Source: UBA1309 sp047605645
Lineage (GTDB): Bacteria; Bacteroidota; Bacteroidia; Bacteroidales; Dysgonomonadaceae
Reading direction: 5' to 3'
NCBI GenBank assembly: GCA_047605645.1
Contig: JASGFJ010000024.1
Location: 1-64,000, forward strand
Length of the DNA: 64,000 bases
Positions within the stretch are counted from its first letter, which is position 1, and each line of letters starts with the position of its first letter. This document shows, piece by piece, positions 36,531-47,263 of the stretch. A model generated the notes under the pieces. It did no database searches, was not told the origin of the DNA, and was given only the letters and a program-made list of their open reading frames with translations. Both the position numbers and the translations under genes were made by a program.

Positions 36531-36986
36531 ATGGACACACTTTACCCTACCCATGAATTGCCATCAGAAATTGCAGATAATCTGTTTGGAATATGCAAGC
36601 TTATTAAGAAGCTGAAAAAGGGCTGCCTTGCAAAATATGGGTTGACCAGTTCTCAATTTGAAATATTGAAGGCGATCTGTGATATATCCGCAGAAGGGCG
36701 CGAAATCATTCAGATAAACCTTTCGGAAAGAACAGAAATCGATCCCATGTCTACTTCTGTAATATTACGAGGGCTGCAACGAAAAGGTTTTGTAACCAGA
36801 CAACGAAGCAAGAAAAATACACGCACTATTATTATTGATATCACTCCGAAAGGAAAAATTATTTGTCAAAAATCACGAAAGCGAATAGAAGAACTATTTA
36901 TTGCCTTATTTCAAAACACAAACAGAAAAGTTCTTGAAAAACAATTATATATAATCTTGGAGAGCTCTAATCAATTAAACTGCTAA
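36531..36986 (+). CDS. MarR-family transcriptional regulator
   Basis: The 151-residue product has a winged helix-turn-helix (about 35-105; LTSSQFEILKAICD, then INLSERTEIDPMSTSVILRGLQRKGFVTRQRSKKNTRTIIIDITPKG) flanked by dimerisation helices, the usual MarR layout and length. It is the first gene of an efflux operon, 4 bp before the adaptor gene, so it most likely represses its own operon until a ligand binds. Confidence 0.92.
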   Translation: MDTLYPTHELPSEIADNLFGICKLIKKLKKGCLAKYGLTSSQFEILKAICDISAEGREIIQINLSERTEIDPMSTSVILRGLQRKGFVTRQRSKKNTRTIIIDITPKGKIICQKSRKRIEELFIALFQNTNRKVLEKQLYIILESSNQLNC

Positions 36987-36990
36987 TTAC

Positions 36991-38097
36991 ATGAAACAGA
37001 CGAAAATCATTCTTGGAGCAACAGTGGCTGTGTTGCTTGTATTCACCTCTTGTGGGAAAAAATATGAAAAAAAACAAAAACAGCCTCAGGTATATTCAAC
37101 ATCTGTTGTCGAATTACAGGATGCGGAACTACAGTCTGTATATCCTGCAACCCTTAAAGGGAAGTCAGATATTGATATTCGCCCACGCATTGATGGTTTT
37201 ATAGAAGCAATTTATGTAGATGAGGGTGCCTTTGTTAGAAAAGGACAGGTTTTGTTCAATATCAATTCTCCTCTTGCAGAGCAAAATGTGACCACTGCTG
37301 AGGCCAATGTTAAAAGTGCTTCGGCTCAAGTCAATACGGCAAATACCAATGTATTACGCTTACGTCCTTTGGCTCAGAAAGGAATTATCAGCTCTGTTCA
37401 GTTGACAATGGCTGAGGATTCTTATCAAACGGCCCTTTCCGGATTGGCGCAGGCGGAGGCTGCACTTAAGAATGCAAAGGCGATGAGAAGCTGGACAAAT
37501 GTAAGCAGCCCGGTGGACGGGGTTATCAGTTCAATCCCTTATCGTATCGGGAGTCTGGTTAATTCTTCCAATGTCCTTACCACTGTGGCCAACACAAGCA
37601 ATGTGTTCGCTTATTTCTCCCTGAACGAGAAGGAATTAGAGTCGTTCTTGAATTCAATAGAAGGAAAGACGCAACAGGAAAAGATAAAAAAACTGCCGGA
37701 TATCACCTTGACCCTTGCGAATGGAAATGTTTATCCCGAAAAAGGACGAATTGAGACGATTTCGGGAACTATCAATGTGACTACCGGTTCGGCTGTCTTC
37801 AGAGCCGAATTCCCAAACAAACAAGGTGTTCTGAGAAGTGGAACCAGTGGAAAGGTCTCTATTCCCTATCATTTAAAAAACGTATTTGTCATTCCTCAGA
37901 AAGCAACTATTGCCCAACAGGATAAGGTGTTGGTGTATGTTGTCAATGGAGATACCGTTTCGCATAGAGTTATTTCTGTGCTCTCTACTCCCGACGGAAA
38001 AAGTTATGTTGTAACCAATGGATTAAAGGCCGGAGAGCGCATCGTTACCGAAGGTGTGGCAACATTGAGCAACGGTGCTAAAATAAAAGTGCAATGA
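36991..38097 (+). CDS. RND efflux periplasmic adaptor subunit (membrane fusion protein, lipoprotein)
   Basis: A 368-residue AcrA/MexA-type adaptor with lipobox FTSC (Cys21). It has the biotinyl-lipoyl-like hairpin domain (DIDIRPRIDGFIEAIYVDEGAFVRKGQVLFNI, and SPVDGVISSIPYRIGSLV on the return strand), an alpha-helical hairpin between them (about 95-160), and beta-barrel and membrane-proximal domains. It links the inner-membrane pump to the outer-membrane channel. It is co-transcribed with marR and the pump. Confidence 0.95.
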   Translation: MKQTKIILGATVAVLLVFTSCGKKYEKKQKQPQVYSTSVVELQDAELQSVYPATLKGKSDIDIRPRIDGFIEAIYVDEGAFVRKGQVLFNINSPLAEQNVTTAEANVKSASAQVNTANTNVLRLRPLAQKGIISSVQLTMAEDSYQTALSGLAQAEAALKNAKAMRSWTNVSSPVDGVISSIPYRIGSLVNSSNVLTTVANTSNVFAYFSLNEKELESFLNSIEGKTQQEKIKKLPDITLTLANGNVYPEKGRIETISGTINVTTGSAVFRAEFPNKQGVLRSGTSGKVSIPYHLKNVFVIPQKATIAQQDKVLVYVVNGDTVSHRVISVLSTPDGKSYVVTNGLKAGERIVTEGVATLSNGAKIKVQ

Positions 38098-38136
38098 GTG
38101 CGGTAAGTGATGATTAACTCCTAAAGAAAAAGAGAT

Positions 38137-41100
38137 ATGTTAAAAACATTTATAGAACGCCCGGTCTTATCTACCGTAATATCGGTGATTATCGTTGTGC
38201 TGGGGATTATCGGTATAAAAACGCTTCCTATCGAGCAGTATCCCGACATTGCTCCTCCAACCGTCATGATTATGGCTACCTACCCCGGAGCTAATGCTGA
38301 CGTGGTTATGAAAAGTGTGGTTGTTCCTATCGAAGAGCAAGTGAATGGAGTAGAAGGAATGACTTACATGACATCTTCCGCAATGAATAGCGGAACTTCC
38401 ATGACCTATGTGTTTTTTAAGCAAGGAACCAATCCGGATGTTGCTGCGGTGAATGTGCAGAATCTGGTGGCACGCGCAACTCCTTTGTTGCCGCGGGAGG
38501 TGACTCAAACAGGGGTGATTGTGCAAAAACAACAAAATAGTACAATTCTGGGAGTTTCTTTGTCTACCAAGAATCCTCAATACGATGGACAATTCCTGCA
38601 GAATTATGCCAATATAAATATTATCCCTCAGATCAAGCGGGTATATGGGGTTGGAAATGCTTCGGCCTACGGAACAAAAGATTATTCCATGCGTATCTGG
38701 CTCAAACCGGATGTTATGGCTTCTTATAAAATGTCGGCACAACAGGTGATTAGCGCTTTGCAGGATCAAAACATAGAAGCGGCTCCCGGTGAATTAGGGC
38801 AAAATAGCGATCAGTCATTTCAATACACGCTGAAATTCTCCGGACGGCTCAAGTCTGTAGAGGATTTCGGCAACATTATCCTTCGCTCCGAAAATAATCA
38901 CATCTTACGTGTTAAAGATGTGGCAGAAGTGGAATTGGCTTCATTGAACTATACGGTCAGAACCATGACCAATAAAAATGAAGAGTCGGTCTTTATGGCA
39001 ATCAGCCAAACCGCCGGGTCTAATGCCAAAGAGGTTATTAATGGCGTGAAAGCCGTGTTGAATGATGCGGAAAAATCCTTTCCGGAAGGTGTCAAGATCA
39101 ACTATTTGATGGATTCCAGCGAATTCTTAGATGAGTCAATCAAGAAAGTGGTAGTAACCTTGTTGGAGGCATTCCTTTTGGTGTTCATGGTGGTATTTAT
39201 CTTTTTACAGGATTTCCGATCCACCCTGATACCTGCCATTGCTGTTCCGGTTGCCATTATCGGTACATTCTTCTTCCTGAAACTCTTTGGTTTTTCAATT
39301 AATTTGCTGACTTTGTTTGCTCTGGTGCTGGCCATTGGAATTGTGGTCGATGATGCCATTGTGGTGGTCGAGGCGGTTCATGCTCAAATAGAAAATGGGG
39401 AAAAAGATGCCAAGAAAGCAACACTAAAAGCGATGAAAGAAATTGCACCGGCCATTGTTTCCATTACCTTGGTGATGTCTGCTGTGTTCATTCCGGTCAG
39501 TTTTATCGGAGGAACTTCGGGTGTCTTCTTTAAGCAATTCGGGTTGACTCTGGCCGTCTCTATCCTCATTTCTGCGGTCAATGCCCTGACCTTAAGTCCG
39601 GCATTATGTGCCATCTTCCTGAAAAATAGCGGAGAACGGGAGAATAAAAAATTCCTCCGACGGTTTTATGACAATTTCAATCACCTGTTTTCTGCCGCTA
39701 CTCAGAGATACAAGTCAAGTCTTCTCTTCTTAGGCAAGAAAGGAAAACGTTGGATTGTCGTATGTATTATTGGTGTTGCTTTTGTCGTATTGTATGGCCT
39801 GATGAAGTTTATTCCCACCGGATTTGTCCCTCAGGAAGACAGTGGAGGTGTTCTCGGATTCGTCACTTTGCCTCCTTCCTCTTCTCTGGAAAGATCCGAT
39901 AGTATTGTAATGGAGGTGGTCGATATTGCCTCCGGTATTGAAGGTGTGAAAACGATAACCAACCTTTCGGGGGTGAATTTTATGAGCGGTGTCGGAAGTT
40001 CTTACGGAACGATAATCGTGAAAATGGATCCCTGGAGTAAGCGTAAACTTTCCACAAATGAAGTAGCATCTATACTCACAAAAGAGACAGAGAAGATAAA
40101 AGAAGCCACCTTCTTCTTTATGGCAACTCCTACTTTGCAAGGCTTTGGTATTGGAGCCGGAGTGGAAATGCAATTGCAGGACAGGCTGGGAGGCGATATC
40201 CATAAATTCTATAATATAACGACTGAATTTGTGAAGAAACTCAATGAGCGGGAAGAGGTGATGATGGCTATGACCAACTTCAATCCTAATTTTCCTCAGA
40301 AAGAGATTGAAGCGGACATTCCGAAAATCAAAGCTGCCGGATTGACTCTCAATCAAGTGATGGGGACGCTTCAGATATATATCGGAAGTTATTATGCTTC
40401 AACATTCAACCTCTATGGTAAACAATTCCGGGTGATGGTTCAGGCCAAACCTGAGTACAGAAGTAAATTAGATAATCTGAATGGGATATTTGTGGAGACC
40501 AGCACCGGAGAAATGGCGCCCGTGAGCGAATTTATAACGGTTACCGATGTGACCGGCCCGCAGACTTTGAACCGTTTCAATATGTTCCAGTCGATGGATG
40601 TGACTATTATTCCGAATATGTTGGAAGGGTATAGTTCCGGAGATGTGATTCGTATTGTTGATGAAATGTGCCAGGATCAAAGCATCTTGCCGGACGGATA
40701 CAGTCATGAGTATTCGGGGATGACACGTGAAGAGGCCAATAGTGCCGATCAAACCATTGTTATTTTTACAATTTGTCTGATATTCATTTATTTGCTGCTT
40801 GCGGCGCTGTATGAAAGTTATATTCTGCCCTTTGCCGTGTTGTTCTCGTTGCCCATCGGATTGTCGGGCGTATTTATTTTCCTGGCGCTGCTCGGATTAT
40901 CACAAGGGATTGTAAATAATATTTATGTGCAGATTTCAATGATAATGCTTATCGGACTCTTGGCCAAGAATGCCATTCTGATCGTAGAATACGCTATTCA
41001 ACGACGGGAGCAGGGGCAAAGTATTATTGATGCGGCTATCAATGGAGCGGTGGCTCGTCTCCGTCCTATTTTGATGACATCCTTTGCTTTCATATTCGGA

Positions 41101-41313
41101 TTGCTTCCTCTGGCTTTGGCGACAGGTGCCGGCGCTATTGGTAACAAGTCGATAGGAATCAGTGCTATTGGAGGGATGTTTGTAGGCACTATGATTGGAG
41201 TATTGGTTATACCGACCTTGTTTATTATTTTCCAAAGTCTTCAGGAAAGATATAGCGGAAAAGACCCTCGAAAAAACATAAGTGATGAATCATTAACAGC
41301 AGAAGAATCATGA
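38137..41313 (+). CDS. RND efflux pump inner-membrane permease (HAE1 type)
   Basis: A 1058-residue AcrB-like proton-driven multidrug exporter. It has the N-terminal FIERPVLSTVISVIIVVLG helix, PTVMIMATYPGANADVV porter motif, the paired Asp residues of the proton relay in TM4 (AIGIVVDDAIVVVE), a second half beginning near residue 540, and GLLAKNAILIVEYA in the matching C-terminal helix. Its length is standard. Its stop overlaps the next start by 4 bp (ATGA), implying translational coupling with the outer-membrane factor. The substrate is unknown; bile salts, dyes or antibiotics are usual for the family. Confidence 0.96.
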   Translation: MLKTFIERPVLSTVISVIIVVLGIIGIKTLPIEQYPDIAPPTVMIMATYPGANADVVMKSVVVPIEEQVNGVEGMTYMTSSAMNSGTSMTYVFFKQGTNPDVAAVNVQNLVARATPLLPREVTQTGVIVQKQQNSTILGVSLSTKNPQYDGQFLQNYANINIIPQIKRVYGVGNASAYGTKDYSMRIWLKPDVMASYKMSAQQVISALQDQNIEAAPGELGQNSDQSFQYTLKFSGRLKSVEDFGNIILRSENNHILRVKDVAEVELASLNYTVRTMTNKNEESVFMAISQTAGSNAKEVINGVKAVLNDAEKSFPEGVKINYLMDSSEFLDESIKKVVVTLLEAFLLVFMVVFIFLQDFRSTLIPAIAVPVAIIGTFFFLKLFGFSINLLTLFALVLAIGIVVDDAIVVVEAVHAQIENGEKDAKKATLKAMKEIAPAIVSITLVMSAVFIPVSFIGGTSGVFFKQFGLTLAVSILISAVNALTLSPALCAIFLKNSGERENKKFLRRFYDNFNHLFSAATQRYKSSLLFLGKKGKRWIVVCIIGVAFVVLYGLMKFIPTGFVPQEDSGGVLGFVTLPPSSSLERSDSIVMEVVDIASGIEGVKTITNLSGVNFMSGVGSSYGTIIVKMDPWSKRKLSTNEVASILTKETEKIKEATFFFMATPTLQGFGIGAGVEMQLQDRLGGDIHKFYNITTEFVKKLNEREEVMMAMTNFNPNFPQKEIEADIPKIKAAGLTLNQVMGTLQIYIGSYYASTFNLYGKQFRVMVQAKPEYRSKLDNLNGIFVETSTGEMAPVSEFITVTDVTGPQTLNRFNMFQSMDVTIIPNMLEGYSSGDVIRIVDEMCQDQSILPDGYSHEYSGMTREEANSADQTIVIFTICLIFIYLLLAALYESYILPFAVLFSLPIGLSGVFIFLALLGLSQGIVNNIYVQISMIMLIGLLAKNAILIVEYAIQRREQGQSIIDAAINGAVARLRPILMTSFAFIFGLLPLALATGAGAIGNKSIGISAIGGMFVGTMIGVLVIPTLFIIFQSLQERYSGKDPRKNISDESLTAEES

Positions 41314-42734
41314 AAAGAAACTCGATAAAGGGAATTATTATCTCCGGACTTATTGCATTGATAGGTTTGTCTTCTTGTCAGGTTATGAATAAATATGAAT
41401 CCCCGAAGGTGGATAGTGAAGACCTTGTCAGAAGTAATATGGACACAGATACAACAAGCATTGCATCCATTCCCTGGCGGGAATATTTCAGCGACCCATA
41501 CCTGCTGACTTACATTCGGGAAGCATTAAGTAACAATTTGGATATGTTGGTTGTCGGAGAACAGGTCAAACAAGCAGAAGCTGTTCTGGGGATGGCTCGA
41601 GCCGCCTATTTTCCCGATTTAACACTATCTGCTCAGGTGAAGCAAACCCGGTTGAGTAGCGCAGATCCGTTGACGGGTGCTCCTAAAAATAAGAATACCC
41701 TGGCTTACCATTCGGAAAGTTATTCGTTAGGGCTTGTCTCTTCCTGGGAATTAGATGTCTGGGGAAAACTGAATCGTCAATCAAAGGCGAAATATGCACA
41801 GGTTTTGAATAGTTATGCCGGACGAAACCTGATGCAAACTTCTTTGATTGCAGGAATTGCCAATACGTATTATGCATTATTGGCTTTGGATGAGCAATTG
41901 CTGGTGACTCGGGAAATGGTTGCTCTTATGCAGGAAAATTTGGAGACAACAACAGCAATGCATAATGCAGGAATGGCTACCGGTGCCGCCGTAGAGCAAC
42001 TGCGCGCTGCTTTGGCTTCGACAAAAACCACGATTCCCGATTTGGAAAGTAATATCCGTAAATTGGAAAATAGTTTCTGCTTATTACTTGCACGCAAACC
42101 CGGCTCGATCGATAGGACATCCCTGGAACAACAAAATGTGCCTGTCAGGTTATCTGTGGGTATTCCCGTACAGATGTTGGCCAATCGCCCGGATGTGAAT
42201 CAAGCCGAACTGGCCTTTCGATCCGCATTCCAACTGACTCAAGCTGCAAAAGCAAGTTTCTATCCGGCTGTGAATCTAAGCACAGCCATGTTAGGGTATT
42301 CCACAACAAACGGATTGGGTCAGTTCTTTAAACCGGAAAATATTTTTGCAAGTATTGCCGGAGGACTGGTGCAACCTCTTTTTGCCCGAAAACAACTTGT
42401 TACTCAATATAAAATTGCAAAAATAGAACAACAGATTACTTTGCTTAAATTCGAAAAAGCAGTATTGACTGCGGGGCAGGAAGTCTCTGATATCTTGTTT
42501 TCTTACGAATCTTCCTTAAAGAAAAATGAAGATCGGCTAATTCAGGTTGAAGCCTTAACGAAAGCAGTGGCTTATACGCAAGAGCTGCTTAAAGCCGGTG
42601 AAGCAACCTATTTGGAAGTTATTAGTGCTCAACAGGGATTGTTGCAAGCTAAACTTAGCCGGATAGGGGATCAGTTGGAGCAATATCAGGCTGCTACCAA
42701 CCTTTACCGGGCATTAGGCGGAGGCATTAACTGA
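41310..42734 (+). CDS. RND efflux outer-membrane factor (OprM/TolC family lipoprotein)
   Basis: A 474-residue outer-membrane channel with lipobox LSSC (Cys23). It has two repeats of the outer-membrane efflux domain; the segment NRPDVNQAELAFRSAFQLTQAAKASFYPAVNLS is the family hallmark. Together with the two preceding genes it completes a tripartite pump. It overlaps the pump gene by 4 bp. Confidence 0.95.
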   Translation: MKRNSIKGIIISGLIALIGLSSCQVMNKYESPKVDSEDLVRSNMDTDTTSIASIPWREYFSDPYLLTYIREALSNNLDMLVVGEQVKQAEAVLGMARAAYFPDLTLSAQVKQTRLSSADPLTGAPKNKNTLAYHSESYSLGLVSSWELDVWGKLNRQSKAKYAQVLNSYAGRNLMQTSLIAGIANTYYALLALDEQLLVTREMVALMQENLETTTAMHNAGMATGAAVEQLRAALASTKTTIPDLESNIRKLENSFCLLLARKPGSIDRTSLEQQNVPVRLSVGIPVQMLANRPDVNQAELAFRSAFQLTQAAKASFYPAVNLSTAMLGYSTTNGLGQFFKPENIFASIAGGLVQPLFARKQLVTQYKIAKIEQQITLLKFEKAVLTAGQEVSDILFSYESSLKKNEDRLIQVEALTKAVAYTQELLKAGEATYLEVISAQQGLLQAKLSRIGDQLEQYQAATNLYRALGGGIN

Positions 42735-43193
42735 ATGGGCTCTCAGGAACAGGAAAACTCAACTGAGTAGTTTCTCTGTCGAACAGTCAATTTACCAATA
42801 GCTTTGTGAAAAGCAGATTGTAGAGGAGGCGACCCCAGAGGTGGCCTCCTCTTGATCGATTGAAGAAATAGTTATTCTTTCAAATGCACTCTTCTCGCTC
42901 TCTTGCCCCAAAAAGAGAAAAAGAGAAAGTTTGGCTTCGCAGGAAGTCCGAATTTCTCAGAGGATGCCCCTTTCGGTATTGAAAAAACGATCAGAGCAAA
43001 ACTCCTGTCAATAACAGCAAGGATGAAATAAGTCGTTACGGGTTGAATTCCTTAATTTTGTAACGCAAAGAAAATCTTATATCTAATAATATTATGTAAC
43101 TATGAAACGAAGCATGATTTTTATTAAATCACTCCAAACAATGATTAAAGAATCGGGCGAGTTCCATACAGCCCACCCGTAAAATGTAATCGT
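42735..43193 (+). other. 459-bp gap: efflux-operon terminator and GH2 promoter region
   Basis: An interrupted 13-bp inverted repeat (42822-42834 / 42840-42852, one mismatch) forms a likely terminator for the efflux operon. A TAATTTTG box (43053-43060; consensus TAnnTTTG) is a promoter candidate for the GH2 gene, with a leader of about 130 nt. No coding sequence is seen. Confidence 0.5.
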
Positions 43194-45290
43194 ATGAGAA
43201 ATAAATTACTGTTGTTGTTGAATACTTTCCTGTTTTTTCAGCTTTCCGCCCGCGATATACATCCTTTTAACGAGGGATGGTTTTTTAAAAAGGCAGAGAG
43301 TTTACCCGCGGGTATAAATGAAAATTGGCTGCCTGTTACTATCCCACACACATGGAATGCAACGGATATGCAGGTTCGGAAGAATGCTTATTATGCAGGA
43401 ATCGCTTATTATAAAAAGGAATATACGCCCGACCAAGCTCTTGCCGATAAACGCATCTTTCTTCGTTTTCAGGGAGTGGGAGCGGTAGCTGATGTGTACG
43501 TAAATGGCAGCTATGTGAACAGTCATAAAGGTGCATATTCGGCTTTTGTCGTTGAAATAACGCGCGCATTGAATTTCGGGAAAACAAACGAAATTGTGGT
43601 GAAGGTAGATAATGCCCCGAAAAACGACATTGTTCCGGTCAACAATACGCTTTTCGGAGTATATGGAGGAATCTATCGTCCGGTAGAGCTGATTATTACC
43701 GATAAACTCAGTATAACCGTATCGGATTATGCTTCTTCGGGCATTTATATTTCTCAAAAAGATGTTTCCCCGAAATCGGCGGAAGTGTCTGTTAAAATCA
43801 AACTCGAAAATAAATATCTTCAAGCTCGGAAGGCATCTGTGATAACCACTATTTATGAGAAAAACGGACGCGTGAAAGACCGTATTTCCTCTTCTGTTGA
43901 TATATCGCCTCAGGGAAGGCAGGTTTTTGTACAAAAATTCAATCTGAAAAATCCGCATTTGTGGCAAGGATTGGAAGATCCGTATTTATACAGGGTAGAA
44001 ACCGAACTGATTTCAGATAATAAGAAAATCGATAAAGTGGTACAAAGCTTAGGGGTACGCCACTTCGAACTGAAGACTGCAGATGGAATGTATCTGAATG
44101 GGAAAAAAGTGCCCATGTATGGCGTATGCCGCCATCAGGACTGGTGGAAACAGGGAAGTGCATTGTCTGATAAAGAGCATGATGCCGACCTGGCCATGAT
44201 GAAAGAAATCGGTGCAACAACCATTCGTTTTGCACACTATCAGCAGGCTGAATATATTTATGCCAAATGCGACAGCATCGGATTTATTGTTTGGGCGGAA
44301 ATTCCGTTTGTAAACAGGGTGACCACTAAAGAAGGCGATAACGCCAAGCAGCAATTGCTTGAGTTGATACGTCAAAACTACAATCATCCGTCTATTTATA
44401 TTTGGGGATTACACAATGAGGTTTATACTCCTTATGATTATAATATTGCTTTAACTACAGATTTGAATGAGTTGGCCAAAACGGAAGACCCGGATAGATA
44501 TACCGTTTCGGTAAGCGGTTATTCCAAGGTAGATCAAACTTCCAATCTGAATGCTGATGTGCAGGGGATCAATCATTATTTCGGCTGGTATAACGGCGAA
44601 ATCGGAGATGTTGAGAAATGGGTGGCAGGCATGGAGACGGATTTTCCTGATTTTAAGATGATGATGTCGGAATATGGAGCCGAGGCCAATGTCAATCAGC
44701 AAGAAGAGAAAGTCGGGAATGTCGGGCGCTATTTCTCTCAGTTCTACCCTGAAACTTTTGCGACAAAGTTTCATGAAATTCACTGGGGAGTTATTTCCAA
44801 ACATCCCTATTTGCTGGCATCTTATGTCTGGAACATGTTTGATTTTGCAACGCCGGCGACAACGCAAGGAGGAGTGGAAGCCCGCAATATGAAAGGATTG
44901 GTCACTTTTGACCGAAAAATAAAAAAAGATCCTTTTTACTGGTATAAAGCCAACTGGAGTAAGGAGCCTGTGCTCTATTTGACGCAACGCAGGGCAAAAG
45001 AACGGGAAAATCAGGTGACTCCGGTGGTTATTTATTCCAATATAGGTGTTCCCCGTTTGTTCGTAAATGGAACGGAACGACGGGATTACAAGCTAGGAAC
45101 TACTTCGGTACATTATATTTTCAATGATATACCATTGCTGGAAGGTGAAAATGTTATTGAGGCCAGATGCGTGAAGGAGGGAAAAGAATATACCGATAAG
45201 ATTGTATGGCATTACGATTCCTGCAACAAAAGGCAAGATCCGAAATCGAACGAGCCCGTAAAAAAGACAACAGAACACATCGGTTTGTAA
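43194..45290 (+). CDS. Glycoside hydrolase family 2, probable beta-galactosidase
   Basis: A 698-residue secreted or periplasmic GH2 enzyme. After a signal peptide (ending QLSA) come the sugar-binding jelly roll (about 20-170), the Ig-like domain, and the TIM barrel with acid/base Glu409 (GLHNEVY) and nucleophile Glu493 (MSEYGAE). A C-terminal DUF4982-like Ig domain (YSNIGVPRLFVNG) completes it. Family members may be beta-galactosidases, beta-glucuronidases or beta-mannosidases; the domain set and the galactose-oriented neighbours favour galactosidase. It is probably exo-acting on host O-glycan galactose. The stop is followed by 191 bp before the GH29 gene. Confidence 0.88.
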   Translation: MRNKLLLLLNTFLFFQLSARDIHPFNEGWFFKKAESLPAGINENWLPVTIPHTWNATDMQVRKNAYYAGIAYYKKEYTPDQALADKRIFLRFQGVGAVADVYVNGSYVNSHKGAYSAFVVEITRALNFGKTNEIVVKVDNAPKNDIVPVNNTLFGVYGGIYRPVELIITDKLSITVSDYASSGIYISQKDVSPKSAEVSVKIKLENKYLQARKASVITTIYEKNGRVKDRISSSVDISPQGRQVFVQKFNLKNPHLWQGLEDPYLYRVETELISDNKKIDKVVQSLGVRHFELKTADGMYLNGKKVPMYGVCRHQDWWKQGSALSDKEHDADLAMMKEIGATTIRFAHYQQAEYIYAKCDSIGFIVWAEIPFVNRVTTKEGDNAKQQLLELIRQNYNHPSIYIWGLHNEVYTPYDYNIALTTDLNELAKTEDPDRYTVSVSGYSKVDQTSNLNADVQGINHYFGWYNGEIGDVEKWVAGMETDFPDFKMMMSEYGAEANVNQQEEKVGNVGRYFSQFYPETFATKFHEIHWGVISKHPYLLASYVWNMFDFATPATTQGGVEARNMKGLVTFDRKIKKDPFYWYKANWSKEPVLYLTQRRAKERENQVTPVVIYSNIGVPRLFVNGTERRDYKLGTTSVHYIFNDIPLLEGENVIEARCVKEGKEYTDKIVWHYDSCNKRQDPKSNEPVKKTTEHIGL

Positions 45291-45481
45291 AAATCCGAGG
45301 CGATTTGTTGAAAAAAGAGGTTTCTGAACTTTGCTGGACGAGAGGGCATTTTTTTGTTTGCTGTCAAATCCGGAAGATAATTGGTGTATTGATTTGTTTC
45401 CGGCTGCGTATTGTTTGCAGCTTATGCATCGAAGTAGAGATGTAATTATGAATAATGTTTATAAAAAAATATAGTTATACA

Positions 45482-46981
45482 ATGAATTTGAAGAGGATAT
45501 TCCTTGCATCGTTAGCATGTACAATGAGCATGGTGGTTTTACATGCCCAATGGACCGGGCCTAAAACTAAACCTGCAGAACAAAAAGAAGTTCGATTCGG
45601 AGCGATTACCCCTGCTCACCGAACGGATGCTGCCATGGAAGCTTTCCGTAATTATGGGTTGGGGCAGTTTATCCATTGGGGAGTATATGCCATTCCAGGG
45701 AATGAATGGGAAGGAGTCAGCGCCCGGGGAGGTGCTGCCGCTTCGGAATGGATTCGTTCATGGAAGGGAGCGACTGCCCCGGCGAATTGGAAAGAGATTT
45801 ATGACAATTTATATAAAGAATTCAACCCAAAAGACTTTGACGCTAAACGTTGGGCAAAGCAAGCGCGGCAAATGGGAGCCCGGTATCTGATATTTACAAC
45901 CAAGCATCATGATGGGTTTGCTTTGTGGCCTACCCAATATTCCGATTATAACATCTCCAAATCCCCGTATCATCGCGATATTGTGAAAGAAATTGTAGAT
46001 GCCTACACGGCTGAAGGGATTGATGTGTATCTCTATTTCTCCATACTGGAATGGAACAATCCCGATTATTTATATGCTGCGCCCAAAAACAAGGAAGAAC
46101 AAAGCAGGTATAATAAGTTTCTGCAATATACCCGTAACCAACTTCTGGAATTATTGACAAACTATCCCTCTATCAAAGGGTTCTGGTTTGATGGTACTTG
46201 GGATAAAGCGTGGATCAGTTCGTATGAATTTACCTATAATCTTGAAAAAGAATTGCGGGAGAAGCATCCCGGTTTAATCATTGGATCCCGTTTTCGAAAC
46301 GATGAATACGGCAAGCGCCATTTTGATGCTAACGGATTGATATTGGGGGATTATGAGCAAGGTTGGGAACGAAAGCTTCCTGCTGATTTCGACTGGTTGG
46401 GTGGAAACGATTGGGATTGTGTAATGACCATTCCGCCCAATGGATGGGGATATATGAAAGATTGGTCGGGCTTGTATACCAAGACAACAGACGATCTTAT
46501 TGATATGTTGATGCACAGTGTTTCGATGAATGGAAATTTTGTTCTGAATTTTGGCCCTGACGGCAACGGAAATATGCATCCGGGGGAAGATAAATTGGCG
46601 AAAGAATTAGGCGATTGGATGAAAATCAATTCAGAAGCGGTTTATGGAGTGCGTCATGTCGATTTGCCGGTATCTGAATTGGGCTATTATACCAAGAAAG
46701 GAGATTATTTATATCTGACCGTTATCAACCGTCCGGTGAATAATATAGCTCGTATTGCTGTCCCCAAAAAGGCAACGCAAGTGCCTGTCTCGGCATGTAT
46801 ATTGGGGCAGAATAAAAAGCTATTGGTTCGACATTCGGATTTGGGACTGGATTTAGATAAAAATACCTATTATGATGTCCTGATACCTCAAAAATACAAA
46901 GCATCCCGCGCTTTTGTTCTAAAAATGAAATTAGGTGCCCCAAAATCAAAAGTAGATAAACTGATGGATGCCAAGATGTAA
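45482..46981 (+). CDS. Glycoside hydrolase family 29 alpha-L-fucosidase
   Basis: A 499-residue exported enzyme (signal peptide ending LHAQ). The GH29 TIM barrel shows the substrate-binding HWGVYA, TTKHHDGFALW motifs and the catalytic nucleophile Asp237 in GFWFDGTWD (numbered from this start). Releases terminal alpha-fucose from host glycans; the free fucose would feed the FucP/FucI/FucA route encoded at 1242-5448. An ATG at 45455 is in frame but would put extra residues before the signal peptide, so 45482 is preferred. Confidence 0.94.
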   Translation: MNLKRIFLASLACTMSMVVLHAQWTGPKTKPAEQKEVRFGAITPAHRTDAAMEAFRNYGLGQFIHWGVYAIPGNEWEGVSARGGAAASEWIRSWKGATAPANWKEIYDNLYKEFNPKDFDAKRWAKQARQMGARYLIFTTKHHDGFALWPTQYSDYNISKSPYHRDIVKEIVDAYTAEGIDVYLYFSILEWNNPDYLYAAPKNKEEQSRYNKFLQYTRNQLLELLTNYPSIKGFWFDGTWDKAWISSYEFTYNLEKELREKHPGLIIGSRFRNDEYGKRHFDANGLILGDYEQGWERKLPADFDWLGGNDWDCVMTIPPNGWGYMKDWSGLYTKTTDDLIDMLMHSVSMNGNFVLNFGPDGNGNMHPGEDKLAKELGDWMKINSEAVYGVRHVDLPVSELGYYTKKGDYLYLTVINRPVNNIARIAVPKKATQVPVSACILGQNKKLLVRHSDLGLDLDKNTYYDVLIPQKYKASRAFVLKMKLGAPKSKVDKLMDAKM

Positions 46982-47263
46982 AAAGGATAGCTAATTGCTC
47001 TTCCGGCTATTGCAACGGTGCTGTAGAAATAAAGCAACCTGGGTGCTATTGAATTCCAATGGGCGGAAAATGAATGCCGCTACTATGTTGTTCAGTCGTT
47101 TTTGATAAATCTCTTTGTGTCTATTCTGTTTTTTATGTTGAAAATTGAATCTCTTATCTCGTTATATAAGAAAAGATTGTATCTTTATACACAGTTTAGT
47201 AACAGAGTCTTCCTCTCGACTTAGTTGTCTTGAAATTCTATCAATCAAACCTTGTTAAATGTG